Shown here: positions 50,731-60,458 of the stretch, piece by piece
Position numbering within the stretch: position 1 is the stretch's first letter
Layout: every line of letters starts with the position of its first letter
Assembly: GCA_964388575.1 (NCBI GenBank)
Contig: CAYMAZ010000013.1
Location: 9,281-73,280 of the forward strand
Reading direction: 5' to 3'
DNA: 64,000 nucleotides
DNA from: CAYMAZ01 sp964388575
Lineage (GTDB): Bacteria; Bacteroidota; Bacteroidia; Bacteroidales; DTU049
Translations under genes and position numbers: made by a program
Notes under the pieces: generated by a model
What the model was told of the DNA's origin: nothing
Database searches by the model: none
What the model saw: only the letters and a program-made list of their open reading frames with translations

Positions 50731-53700
50731 ATGAGAAAAATTATTTTTCTTTTATGTGCTGTATTCATCAGCATGTTAGTTTCTGCTCAGGAAACAAAAA
50801 CATTAGGTGTGGATGCAGGATATGAAACAATGGTTGCTGCCTTTAGTACCCTCAATACGAATGGGCCTGGCGCAAATGGAATCATTGTTCAGGTACCTGC
50901 AGGTTACACTGAAAGTATCACAGCAGATTTGGTTTTAACTGCCACAGGAACTTTAAGTGCACCAATCACATTTCAGAAAACCGGAACAGGTGCAAATCCA
51001 CTTATCACCCGGAGTGATGCTGGTCTTCTGGCCACAACCACATTGGGTGGACAGGGCGATGCCATCATCATTATCGAAGGTTCAGATTATGTAACTTTTG
51101 ATGGTATTGATGTAGCAACGCTTGATCAGGGCATTGAATATGGTTATTATATTCGAAAAGCATCTGTAACTGATGGAGCTAAAAATGTAATTATTAAAAA
51201 TGCCTCAATCACCATGACAAAGGGTACGAGTGCCTATGTCGTTGGTATTTATTCTTCAAACAATGATGCAGCATCATTGGTTTCATCAGCAACGGGAATT
51301 ACTGTTTCAACTGTTGGTGGTATCAATGAGAACGTTTCAATCACAGGGAATACCATAAGCAATGTCTTTACCGGTATTTTACTCAGAGGATATTCTGCTT
51401 CTTCCCCTTACGATTTGTATGATCAGAATTTTGTAATTGGCACACTTAACGAAGGAAATGTTATTCAGAATTTTGCCGGAAATGCTTCAAGTACTGCGTA
51501 TGGAATTTATATGATCTATCATAATAATCTGAATATTGATTATAACACAGTTAACAATACCGCAGGAGGTGGATCAGGTTTTACAAGTACAGGATACGGT
51601 GTTTATACATCCACAGCTACTTCTGCGAACATCGGTATAACAAATAATGTTGTAACTCTTACTTCTAATGCAACTACCAGCGGTTTTTATGGTATCAACA
51701 GTGCTGCAGGAAGCACAGCCGCCTCAAATACTGTGACAATTGCATTCAACAATGTGAGCAATTGTTCCTACACTACTGCTACTACAGGAGTTTTTTCTGC
51801 AATTGTGAATTCAGGTTCAGCTGCCACAATTAATATGCATAATAATATCGTTGCAGACAATACACAAGCCGGAACAGGAATAGTTACTTTGCTTGATGCA
51901 GGCGGTGCTACAACAAGTACTGTTAATATGTATGAAAATCAGGTTTATAATAATGTTAAAACCGGAGCTTCAGGTTATATGTATGCAACAAGAGCGGCCG
52001 GTGGAACAGTTATTTATAATGAAAATGAAGTCCATGACAACGGATTTAGTGCAACCTCAGGATCTTCTACATGTTATCTATATGGCTATTATAATGGTTC
52101 TTCACCACCTTACGAGTATTTATACAATAATAACATTTATAATTTATATATACGCGGAACCAATACATCAACATCTTCACTTGTCAGAGGTATTTATACA
52201 TACACTACTTCTTCTGCTACCAAAGATATTTACAACAATCAGATTTACGGTTTGGAAGGAACACAAGAAGTTACGGGTATTTACCAATATTTAGGTGCAA
52301 CTGTAAATATTTACAAGAATAAAATTTACAATCTTACCAGTAATGCAACATCGACAACAGCTGCACGCACAAGTGGTATCCTGGTGTATTCCGGAGCTGC
52401 TAATGTGTTTAATAATTTCATATCTCAGTTGTATGCACCGGCTTCAGGTGCAGATGATGCAGTCAGAGGAATTAATATTGTAACTACAACTTCAACAACA
52501 ACAATAGGTGTTTATTATAATACTGTTTATCTGGATGCTTTGTCTTCCGGGACAAATTTCGGAAGTACAGGTTTGTATCATACATATAGTACAACAGCAA
52601 CGTCAGCAACCCTTGACATGAGAAACAATATCATTGTAAATAAGAGTACACCAAATGGAACAGGAAATGTTGTTGCCTTCAGAAGAAGTTCAGCCACAAA
52701 TCTGAACAATTATGGTGAAACTTCAAACAACAATGCTTTCTATGCAGGAACACCCGGTACAAATAATCTGATCTTTTATGATGGAACCAACGCTGATCAA
52801 ACGATTGGTGACTTTAAAACGAGGGTAACACCACGTGAAACAGCATCATTTTCAGAAGATGTGTCTTTTGTAAATGTGACGACATCTCCATACAATCTTA
52901 CACTTTCTCTGACAACTCCTACTCAGTGTGAAAGTGGTGGACAGCAGATCTTATCACCAATAGTTGTGACAGATGACTATTTCGGAACAACACGTGCACT
53001 CGAGACTGGATATGCCGGTACAGGAATAGCTCCTGATATAGGTGCATTTGAGGGTGAAATGCAGGGACTGGACTTAATACCCCCTGTCATTACATACACT
53101 CCACTTGAAAATACTGCGTTTACATCAGCACGGACATTAACAGTAACCATTTTTGATGCAAGTGGTGTGCCTGTCACAGGGACAGGATTACCAATGCTTT
53201 ATTGGTCTGTAAATTCAGGTTCTTATACTGGAGTACAAGGCGTTCATGTTTCAGGAGATGATTACAGCTTTACATTTGGAAGTGGCGTAAGTACTGGAGA
53301 CACAATATCTTATTATATCGTTGCTCAGGATAATATGAATAACGTTGGAGCATTTCCCAATGCTGATATCGTTTCATATTCTGTCAATCCTCCCTCATGT
53401 ACACCTGCACCTTCAAATGCAAGTTATTATGAGATTGTTCAGTCAATGTCAGGAAATTATACCATTAACAGCACCGTTCCAACGGGAGGTACAAACTTTA
53501 TCAGCTTTACTGATTTTGCAGCATTTTTGAATACTGCATTTCTGACAGGCCCGGTTGTTGTTGATGTTGTTGCTGCAACCGGTCCCTATACCGAACAAAT
53601 TATTCTGGGACAGATTACCAACAGCAGTGCAACAAATACAATTACAATTAACGGAAACGGTGAAACACTTCAGTATTTGTCAACAAATACAAATGAACGT

Positions 53701-56700
53701 GCAACCCTGAAGTTAGACGGAACAGATTATCTGACTGTAAACAATCTGATTGTGAAGGCGCTTGGTACAACAACATCAGAATATGGTTTCACAGTTCAGC
53801 TGATGAATGAAGCAGATTTCAACACATTTGATAATTGTGAATTTCATGCTGATATTGTAACAACAAGTTCAAACTATTGTCCGTTTGTAACGAGTAACAG
53901 TGCTACCGCTGCTACGACAGCTGGTCTTGCTGCAAGTAACCTGACTGTTACAAATTGTAAAGTCATCGGCGGGTATTATGGAATGGTGATAAACGGGAAT
54001 ACATCAACAGCTCCATTCTCTGAGAACAATGTGATTACAAATAATGAAATCATGGATTTCTATTACTATGGATTATACATCAGAGGACAAAATAACTCTG
54101 AGTTTATTGGGAATGAAATCCACAGAACAAATAGAACAAATAACTCGACTGCATATATGCTATATGTAAATGGCAATATCAGTAACAGTGAAATTTCCAA
54201 GAACATTGTGTATAACTTTACCGGAACAGGTACTACAACAACTTCCTCTGGTTATGGTATATACTTTACTTCAGTGACCAATCCTGTAAATGAAGGCGTA
54301 TTGGTTGCCAATAATGTTGTTTATGGCTGGGCTGATAGAAATGGATTACAATATGGTTTGTATCTCTCTATCACAGGTGAAGCACAAATTTATCACAATA
54401 CCATTTCTATGGATCATGTTGGTCATACCGGATCAAGCACTATCTATACTGTTTATCAGACAGGTGCAAGTGCAGGCCTTGACATTAAAAACAACATTTT
54501 CTCATATACATCAAACTCAACTGGTACAAAGTATTGCATGTATTTTGCCACAAGTACTTCTCTTGTGTCAAGTGATAATAATGTATTACATGTAGGTGCA
54601 ACAGCAGGGACAAACAATACCGGTTACTGGAGTTCAACAGCCTATGCCACTTTGGCTGGCTGGCAAACTGCAAACGGTGGGGTTTTTGATCAGAACAGCT
54701 TTGATGCTGATCCTGTTTTCAGTTCTCCATTGGTAACTCCCTCAAGTGCAGTTATTGACAATTCAGGTGTAAATCTGTTATCTGTTGTTCCTGATGACAT
54801 TTTCGGAACAGCTCGTACAGCATCGCCTGATCCCGGAGCAATAGAATTTGATCCTCCTGCATGTCCGATCCCTTATGCTTTAACTGCAACCAATGTCACA
54901 CATAATTCAGCTGATTTGGGCTGGACTTCAGGCGGTACAGAAACCGAATGGAATGTTCAGGTGTATCTGGCAGGTGGTGTTCAGGGTGTTGATATTCCTG
55001 TTGTTTCTGTTACAGGTACAACTTCAAATCCCTGGCAAGCTACCGGATTATCACAGTTAACAAACTATGAATTTTATGTTCAGGCAGATTGCGGTGCATT
55101 TAACAGTGATTGGGCAGGCCCCTTTGCATTCTCAACATTGTTGCCTGCGCTTTCCGGGAATTATACAATTGACAGTACACTTGCAACAGGTGGTACAAAT
55201 TTTATCAATTTCACAGATTTTGCTTATGCATTAAGTTTGGGTGGTTTTGCAGGTCCCGTTGTTGTGGATGTTGTGGCCGGTACAGGTCCTTATAATGAAC
55301 AAATCATTTTTGGTGAAATTCCCAACAGCAGTGCAACAAATACACTGACCATTAACGGTAACGGTGAAACACTTGAGTTTGCATCATCTAACTCCAGTGA
55401 ACGTGCTACATTGAAACTCAACGGTACTGACTATGTGACAGTCAATGACCTGATTATAAAAGGAACTGGAACCTATGCATTTACTGTTCAACTTATGAAC
55501 AATGCAGATTACATTACTTTTGACAATTGTGAATTCTATGCAGATGAGACAGCAACAACCTCAAGTTTTTCACCTTTTGTGACAAGTAACAGTGCAACAA
55601 GTGCAACAACATCAGAACTGGCTGCAAGTAATCTGACAATTACAAACAGTAAAGCCATTGGTGGTTACTACGGTATGGTTATCAACGGACCCACATCAGC
55701 ACCTTTCTCAGAAAACAATGTGATCATGAATAATGAAATCAGAGATTTCTATTATTATGGTTTATATGTCAGAGGTCAAAACTATTCTCAGTTTATTGGG
55801 AATGAACTTCACAGAACAAACCGTACAAATAATACAACATTGTACACTATCTACATGACATCCAATATAAGTAATACAGTGTTATCAAAAAATATATTGT
55901 ATAATCTGGGAGGAACTGCTGCATCAACTTCATCAGTATACGGAATTTATGCGACATCAATGACTTCACCGGTTAATGAAGGTATCCTGATTTCAAATAA
56001 CATCGTCCACGGTTTTGGAAACAGAAATGGAACTCAGTATGGAATGTATCTCAGCACAACAGGATACGCTCAGGTTTATCACAACACTGTTTCTATGGAT
56101 AACGTGAATCATACTGGTTCAAGTACGATATATACTTTTTATCATACCGGCGCAAACGCCAATCTTGATATTCAGAACAACATCTTTTCATACACAACAA
56201 ATTCATCCGGAACGAAATACTGTATGTATTTTTCAACAAACACAGCTGTTGTAAACAGTAATAATAATGTATTATACAGAGGTGCAACAGCCGGGACAAA
56301 CAATACCGGTTACTGGAGTTCAACTGCATATAATACACTGGCTGACTGGCAAACCGCAAACGGAGGTGTATATGATCAAAACAGTGTTGATGCTGATCCC
56401 ATTTTTGCACCTCCCTTGTTAACACCAATTGCTACTGCGATTGACAATATTGGGGCAAACCTTTTATCAATTGTGCCGGATGATATCTTTGGTGTTGCAC
56501 GTACTGCTTCACCTGATCCCGGAGCAATTGAGTTTATCCCGTTAAATGCAGATATTGCTGTCATGAGTGGGAAACTGGTAAAAACATCAGAATGTTTAAG
56601 TAATAATGACAGTATCTACGTTACGATTAAAAATATTCTCGGAAGCACATTAAACTTTGCAGCTAACCCTGTCACGATTTTCTGGAGTGTCACTGGACCT

Positions 56701-59700
56701 GTAAATTCTACCGGGAATTTCCTGATTGACAACGGTACGCTCAATGTTGGAGATGAACTTGAGGTTGGCAGCGATGGTGTTGATCTGTCTGTCGGCGGAG
56801 TGTATACACTCAGCCTTGCATACATTGAACCAAGCCCTGAAAATGAACTTGCTGCAAATGATACAATTTTTGACGCTTTTGAAATAACAATCATTCCTTA
56901 TCTGTTCGATGCACAACCCGATTACACATTAATTACAAATGTTGTTGATCAGGTTGACTTGACTGTAAGTTCAAATGTATTGGGTGTGTCAGGTTCATTC
57001 TTTATTTCTGAAATCTGTCATTACAAAACAACAACCGGTGCTCCTGTTGGAGGATGGCCGTCTTATTTGCTTGCAGATGATTATATTGAAGTCACAGGGG
57101 TTCCCGGTGCTGATCTTGCCGGACACACTCTTGAAATCTGGACTTCAACCGCACTGGAAAGTGCTCAGGTTCTTGGAACAGGAACTCTAGTAGGACCTAA
57201 CGGAACCTGTATTATTGCAACCGGACAGCTTGGTTCAAGTGTTCCAAGCCCTGCAGATTATTATTATCACTCAGGGGCTACTACCGACCAGGGTTCAACA
57301 ACAGCAAAAGGGTATATTTTAAGAGATCAGATAGGAATTATTGTTGATGCTGTGGTATATGGCAACTTCACATTCCCTGCTGCTGCAGGTGTGACACCTG
57401 CAGACTGGTCAGGTACGACACCTGCTGTCAGCAGTTCCGGAAACAGGCTTGAAGGTCCTTATACTAAGGATGCCACAAACTGGATAAACTCAGGAACTTC
57501 TCCTCAAAATCCGAATGTTGTGAATGCAAATGTTATTGTTCCGTCACCAACAGGTTTAATTAATTTTGCCTGGACTTTGAATGGAGGTATAATTGTTGAA
57601 AATCAGGTTGATCTCACTGTCGGACCATGGACTGTCAATGGTACATACAATTATATTGCAACATATTTCAATGATTGTGGTGCATTTACTGATACTGCAG
57701 TTGTTGAAGTGAATATTCCTCAGAATGATCTCAAGATCGTTGAAATTATTTCACCGCTTCCTGAGCTATGTTATGACGGAAGTGAACCTGTATCAATTGC
57801 ACTTACAAATCTTGGTGTTGCCCCAATTACATCAGCATTCAATGCAAGTTATGTTGTTGACAGCAATACACCTGTCACCGAAACTGTGAATATGACGATT
57901 GCACCAGCTGATACAGTTATATTTACATTTGCAACAACAGTTGATTATGTATTGATTAACGATACGAACATCTACCTGAATACTTATGTTAATCTCGCCG
58001 GTGATCCTTTCCAGTGGAACGATACACTTGGAATGGATGTTGATGCCTATTTTATTCCACCAGCACCTGATACAGTTTATAACGATACAGTTCCTTTCGG
58101 AACAGCAGCTACATTGGAAGTAATATCCTCCTATGATGTAAATTGGTATGATTCACCAACCGGCACAACATCGATTGGTTCTGGTAGTACGTTTGTTACA
58201 CCGGTTCTTTATAACACAACATCATACTATGCATCATCAGTTGTGCAAGGTATTGAAAGTTCAGGCAGAGCGACTTATGCTGGAACTGCAAATACAACCG
58301 GATCAAACTGGGGGTTGGTGTTTGATGTTGTCAATTCACCTACAGTGATTGAAACAGTTGACATATACTCAGTTGGAGCTGGCGGAAACATTACTGTTCA
58401 ATTACAGAGCAATACAGGTTCACCAATTGAAACTGTTGGTCCTTTTGCATATCCTTCAGGGACAACGGGAGCCCCTGTGACTGTTACATTGCCACTAAAT
58501 CTCTCAGTTCCTGTAGGAACAGGGTACAGACTGATTGCAACCTCCATGGGAGGTAACCTTATCCGTGAGTCATCCGTTGGAGGGTTTCCTTATCCATCAC
58601 CAAGCGGAAATGTTGTCGTTACCAACGGTTATATTTCAGGAACAAGCACCACGTATTACTGGTTCTATAACTGGCAGGTTAAAGGTGGAAGTGGTTGTGA
58701 AAGTGACAGAGTAGAAGTTCTCGCAGTAGTTGACATGCCTTCTTGTGTTCCAATAATTGCTGTTGATATTGATAATGTCACTCTGACAACAGCAGATCTT
58801 TCATGGGCTCCGGGTAGTACCGAAACTGCTTGGCAGATTGAACTTGGTGCAGCCGGATTTACTCCAACTGGCACTGCAACTCATTTTGCTTCTGTGACAC
58901 CTGCTCTCACACTGACGAATCTTTCCATGTCAACAGATTACGAATTCTATATCCGTTCAGATTGCGGAACAGAATACAGTGACTGGTGGGGACCATATGC
59001 ATTCACAACGCAAACACCAGCGCTTGCAGTTGATCCGTCAACTCTGAATTTTGCCTTTGTGCCAAGCGGAAATACTGCTGAACTTTCATATGAACTCAGC
59101 GGTGAATGGTTGCTCAACGGACCGGTTATCGTAACTGCTCCTGCAGGCTTTGAAGTTTCGCTCACTTCAGGTTCAGGGTTTAGTTCAAGTGTCACTGTCA
59201 ATTATACTGCTCCTGCACTGGCTGCAACAACCATTTATGTTCAGTTTGCACCAACAGGTGCACCTGCTGTTTTCAGCGGTGATATTACGAATGTTGGCGG
59301 TGGAGATGATATTTCTGTATCAGTTTATGGAACCTCAATGCTGATCTATTGTGATGCTTATGCTACCAATTTAACTGATGAATGGTTATCCAATGTTACA
59401 TTTGCAGGTATCAATAACACCAGCGGATCTACAGGTTATTCTGATTTTACTTACCTTACAGGAACAGTAGAACAGGGTGGCACGTATCCGTTCTCAGCTA
59501 CAATATCACAGACAGGTACTTACACTGAGACTGTCGCTGTCTGGATAGACTGGAATTACAACGGGGTGTTTGAAACAAGTGAACGCACTGAGATCGGAAT
59601 ATGTAGTACCGATGGTTGTGTTGTGACAAATAATATTGTTGTTCCAACAGATGCTGTTCCTGGTAATACAAGAATGAGGGTAATCCAGAAATTCAGTTCT

Positions 59701-60357
59701 TATAGTACAAATCCATGTGAAGTATTTACATATGGTGAAGTTGAGGATTATACAATCAATGTCCTGGCAACAACAAAGACTCTAAATCTGAATGCATATA
59801 TTGAAGGTTTATATATGTCAGGAGGCATGATGAGAGAAGCTCAGGGACTCGCTGGTCCTGAATTCGGAGCTGGTGTTGCTGATGTTATTACTGTAGAATT
59901 ATATGATCAGGTCAACACAAGTGTTATGTTATATCAGAATACAAGTGTGATGCTCAATACGAACGGCACTGCTTCAATAATTGATATCCCTGCTTCCTTT
60001 ACAGGTGAATATTATATTGTTATCAAACAACGTAACAGCATAGAAACCTGGAGTATGCTTCCTGTTTCCTTTGCCGGATCCGGTCCGATCAGCTATAGTT
60101 TTACTTCAGCAGCAAGTCAGGCTTACGGAAATAATTTGGTTTTATTTACCGGAGGTTACTATGCCATCTTCGGCGGAGACGCCAATCAGGATGGAATTGT
60201 TGACGGCTCAGACATGCTTGAAATCGAGAATGCCAGCAACTTCTTCCTGCAGGGTTACAATGTTCAGGATCTGAACGGAGACGGCCTTGTTGACGGGACT
60301 GATATGTTGCTGATTGAGAACAATGCCACCTTCTTCATTCAGGTACAAAAGCCCTAA
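50731..60357 (+). CDS. Giant secreted modular protein B with dockerin-like C-terminus
   Basis: 3208 residues with a signal peptide ending LVSAQ. Modules: an N-terminal long right-handed beta-helix (about 21-775), an Ig-like domain (about 784-895), beta-helix module (904-1375), Fn3-like (1378-1470), second module (1474-1935), the same linker (SGKLVKTSECLSNNDSI) and lamin-tail-like domain as protein A, Ig-like domains, Fn3-like (about 2671-2760), a beta domain with LNFAFVPSGNTAELSYELSG, a GEVED domain (about 2871-3015; YGEVEDYTI, WIDWNYNGVFETSERTEIG), and at the end two EF-hand-like repeats, DANQDGIVDGSD and DLNGDGLVDGTD (about 3150-3200), resembling type I dockerin. Unlike its neighbours it has no T9SS sorting domain. 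Probable calcium-dependent surface adhesin. Confidence 0.87.
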   Translation: MRKIIFLLCAVFISMLVSAQETKTLGVDAGYETMVAAFSTLNTNGPGANGIIVQVPAGYTESITADLVLTATGTLSAPITFQKTGTGANPLITRSDAGLLATTTLGGQGDAIIIIEGSDYVTFDGIDVATLDQGIEYGYYIRKASVTDGAKNVIIKNASITMTKGTSAYVVGIYSSNNDAASLVSSATGITVSTVGGINENVSITGNTISNVFTGILLRGYSASSPYDLYDQNFVIGTLNEGNVIQNFAGNASSTAYGIYMIYHNNLNIDYNTVNNTAGGGSGFTSTGYGVYTSTATSANIGITNNVVTLTSNATTSGFYGINSAAGSTAASNTVTIAFNNVSNCSYTTATTGVFSAIVNSGSAATINMHNNIVADNTQAGTGIVTLLDAGGATTSTVNMYENQVYNNVKTGASGYMYATRAAGGTVIYNENEVHDNGFSATSGSSTCYLYGYYNGSSPPYEYLYNNNIYNLYIRGTNTSTSSLVRGIYTYTTSSATKDIYNNQIYGLEGTQEVTGIYQYLGATVNIYKNKIYNLTSNATSTTAARTSGILVYSGAANVFNNFISQLYAPASGADDAVRGINIVTTTSTTTIGVYYNTVYLDALSSGTNFGSTGLYHTYSTTATSATLDMRNNIIVNKSTPNGTGNVVAFRRSSATNLNNYGETSNNNAFYAGTPGTNNLIFYDGTNADQTIGDFKTRVTPRETASFSEDVSFVNVTTSPYNLTLSLTTPTQCESGGQQILSPIVVTDDYFGTTRALETGYAGTGIAPDIGAFEGEMQGLDLIPPVITYTPLENTAFTSARTLTVTIFDASGVPVTGTGLPMLYWSVNSGSYTGVQGVHVSGDDYSFTFGSGVSTGDTISYYIVAQDNMNNVGAFPNADIVSYSVNPPSCTPAPSNASYYEIVQSMSGNYTINSTVPTGGTNFISFTDFAAFLNTAFLTGPVVVDVVAATGPYTEQIILGQITNSSATNTITINGNGETLQYLSTNTNERATLKLDGTDYLTVNNLIVKALGTTTSEYGFTVQLMNEADFNTFDNCEFHADIVTTSSNYCPFVTSNSATAATTAGLAASNLTVTNCKVIGGYYGMVINGNTSTAPFSENNVITNNEIMDFYYYGLYIRGQNNSEFIGNEIHRTNRTNNSTAYMLYVNGNISNSEISKNIVYNFTGTGTTTTSSGYGIYFTSVTNPVNEGVLVANNVVYGWADRNGLQYGLYLSITGEAQIYHNTISMDHVGHTGSSTIYTVYQTGASAGLDIKNNIFSYTSNSTGTKYCMYFATSTSLVSSDNNVLHVGATAGTNNTGYWSSTAYATLAGWQTANGGVFDQNSFDADPVFSSPLVTPSSAVIDNSGVNLLSVVPDDIFGTARTASPDPGAIEFDPPACPIPYALTATNVTHNSADLGWTSGGTETEWNVQVYLAGGVQGVDIPVVSVTGTTSNPWQATGLSQLTNYEFYVQADCGAFNSDWAGPFAFSTLLPALSGNYTIDSTLATGGTNFINFTDFAYALSLGGFAGPVVVDVVAGTGPYNEQIIFGEIPNSSATNTLTINGNGETLEFASSNSSERATLKLNGTDYVTVNDLIIKGTGTYAFTVQLMNNADYITFDNCEFYADETATTSSFSPFVTSNSATSATTSELAASNLTITNSKAIGGYYGMVINGPTSAPFSENNVIMNNEIRDFYYYGLYVRGQNYSQFIGNELHRTNRTNNTTLYTIYMTSNISNTVLSKNILYNLGGTAASTSSVYGIYATSMTSPVNEGILISNNIVHGFGNRNGTQYGMYLSTTGYAQVYHNTVSMDNVNHTGSSTIYTFYHTGANANLDIQNNIFSYTTNSSGTKYCMYFSTNTAVVNSNNNVLYRGATAGTNNTGYWSSTAYNTLADWQTANGGVYDQNSVDADPIFAPPLLTPIATAIDNIGANLLSIVPDDIFGVARTASPDPGAIEFIPLNADIAVMSGKLVKTSECLSNNDSIYVTIKNILGSTLNFAANPVTIFWSVTGPVNSTGNFLIDNGTLNVGDELEVGSDGVDLSVGGVYTLSLAYIEPSPENELAANDTIFDAFEITIIPYLFDAQPDYTLITNVVDQVDLTVSSNVLGVSGSFFISEICHYKTTTGAPVGGWPSYLLADDYIEVTGVPGADLAGHTLEIWTSTALESAQVLGTGTLVGPNGTCIIATGQLGSSVPSPADYYYHSGATTDQGSTTAKGYILRDQIGIIVDAVVYGNFTFPAAAGVTPADWSGTTPAVSSSGNRLEGPYTKDATNWINSGTSPQNPNVVNANVIVPSPTGLINFAWTLNGGIIVENQVDLTVGPWTVNGTYNYIATYFNDCGAFTDTAVVEVNIPQNDLKIVEIISPLPELCYDGSEPVSIALTNLGVAPITSAFNASYVVDSNTPVTETVNMTIAPADTVIFTFATTVDYVLINDTNIYLNTYVNLAGDPFQWNDTLGMDVDAYFIPPAPDTVYNDTVPFGTAATLEVISSYDVNWYDSPTGTTSIGSGSTFVTPVLYNTTSYYASSVVQGIESSGRATYAGTANTTGSNWGLVFDVVNSPTVIETVDIYSVGAGGNITVQLQSNTGSPIETVGPFAYPSGTTGAPVTVTLPLNLSVPVGTGYRLIATSMGGNLIRESSVGGFPYPSPSGNVVVTNGYISGTSTTYYWFYNWQVKGGSGCESDRVEVLAVVDMPSCVPIIAVDIDNVTLTTADLSWAPGSTETAWQIELGAAGFTPTGTATHFASVTPALTLTNLSMSTDYEFYIRSDCGTEYSDWWGPYAFTTQTPALAVDPSTLNFAFVPSGNTAELSYELSGEWLLNGPVIVTAPAGFEVSLTSGSGFSSSVTVNYTAPALAATTIYVQFAPTGAPAVFSGDITNVGGGDDISVSVYGTSMLIYCDAYATNLTDEWLSNVTFAGINNTSGSTGYSDFTYLTGTVEQGGTYPFSATISQTGTYTETVAVWIDWNYNGVFETSERTEIGICSTDGCVVTNNIVVPTDAVPGNTRMRVIQKFSSYSTNPCEVFTYGEVEDYTINVLATTKTLNLNAYIEGLYMSGGMMREAQGLAGPEFGAGVADVITVELYDQVNTSVMLYQNTSVMLNTNGTASIIDIPASFTGEYYIVIKQRNSIETWSMLPVSFAGSGPISYSFTSAASQAYGNNLVLFTGGYYAIFGGDANQDGIVDGSDMLEIENASNFFLQGYNVQDLNGDGLVDGTDMLLIENNATFFIQVQKP
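56019..56240 (+). repeat. 222-bp tract identical to 46044-46265
   Basis: Partner of the tract in protein A, lying at the equivalent place in the second beta-helix module of protein B. Confidence 0.85.
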
Positions 60358-60369
60358 TAAAAAGCGAAT

Positions 60370-60407
60370 ATGGATTTTCCGGGTCAACCCGGAAAATCCA
60401 TTTCTTT
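60370..60407 (+). terminator. Intrinsic terminator after giant protein B
   Basis: A 14-bp stem, ATGGATTTTCCGGG with CCCGGAAAATCCAT, loop TCAA, followed by TTTCTTT. It starts 13 bp after the stop codon. Confidence 0.85.
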
Positions 60408-60458
60408 ATACAAACAAATTCAGAAACCAAATGAACCCACAAATTAAAATTTAACATT

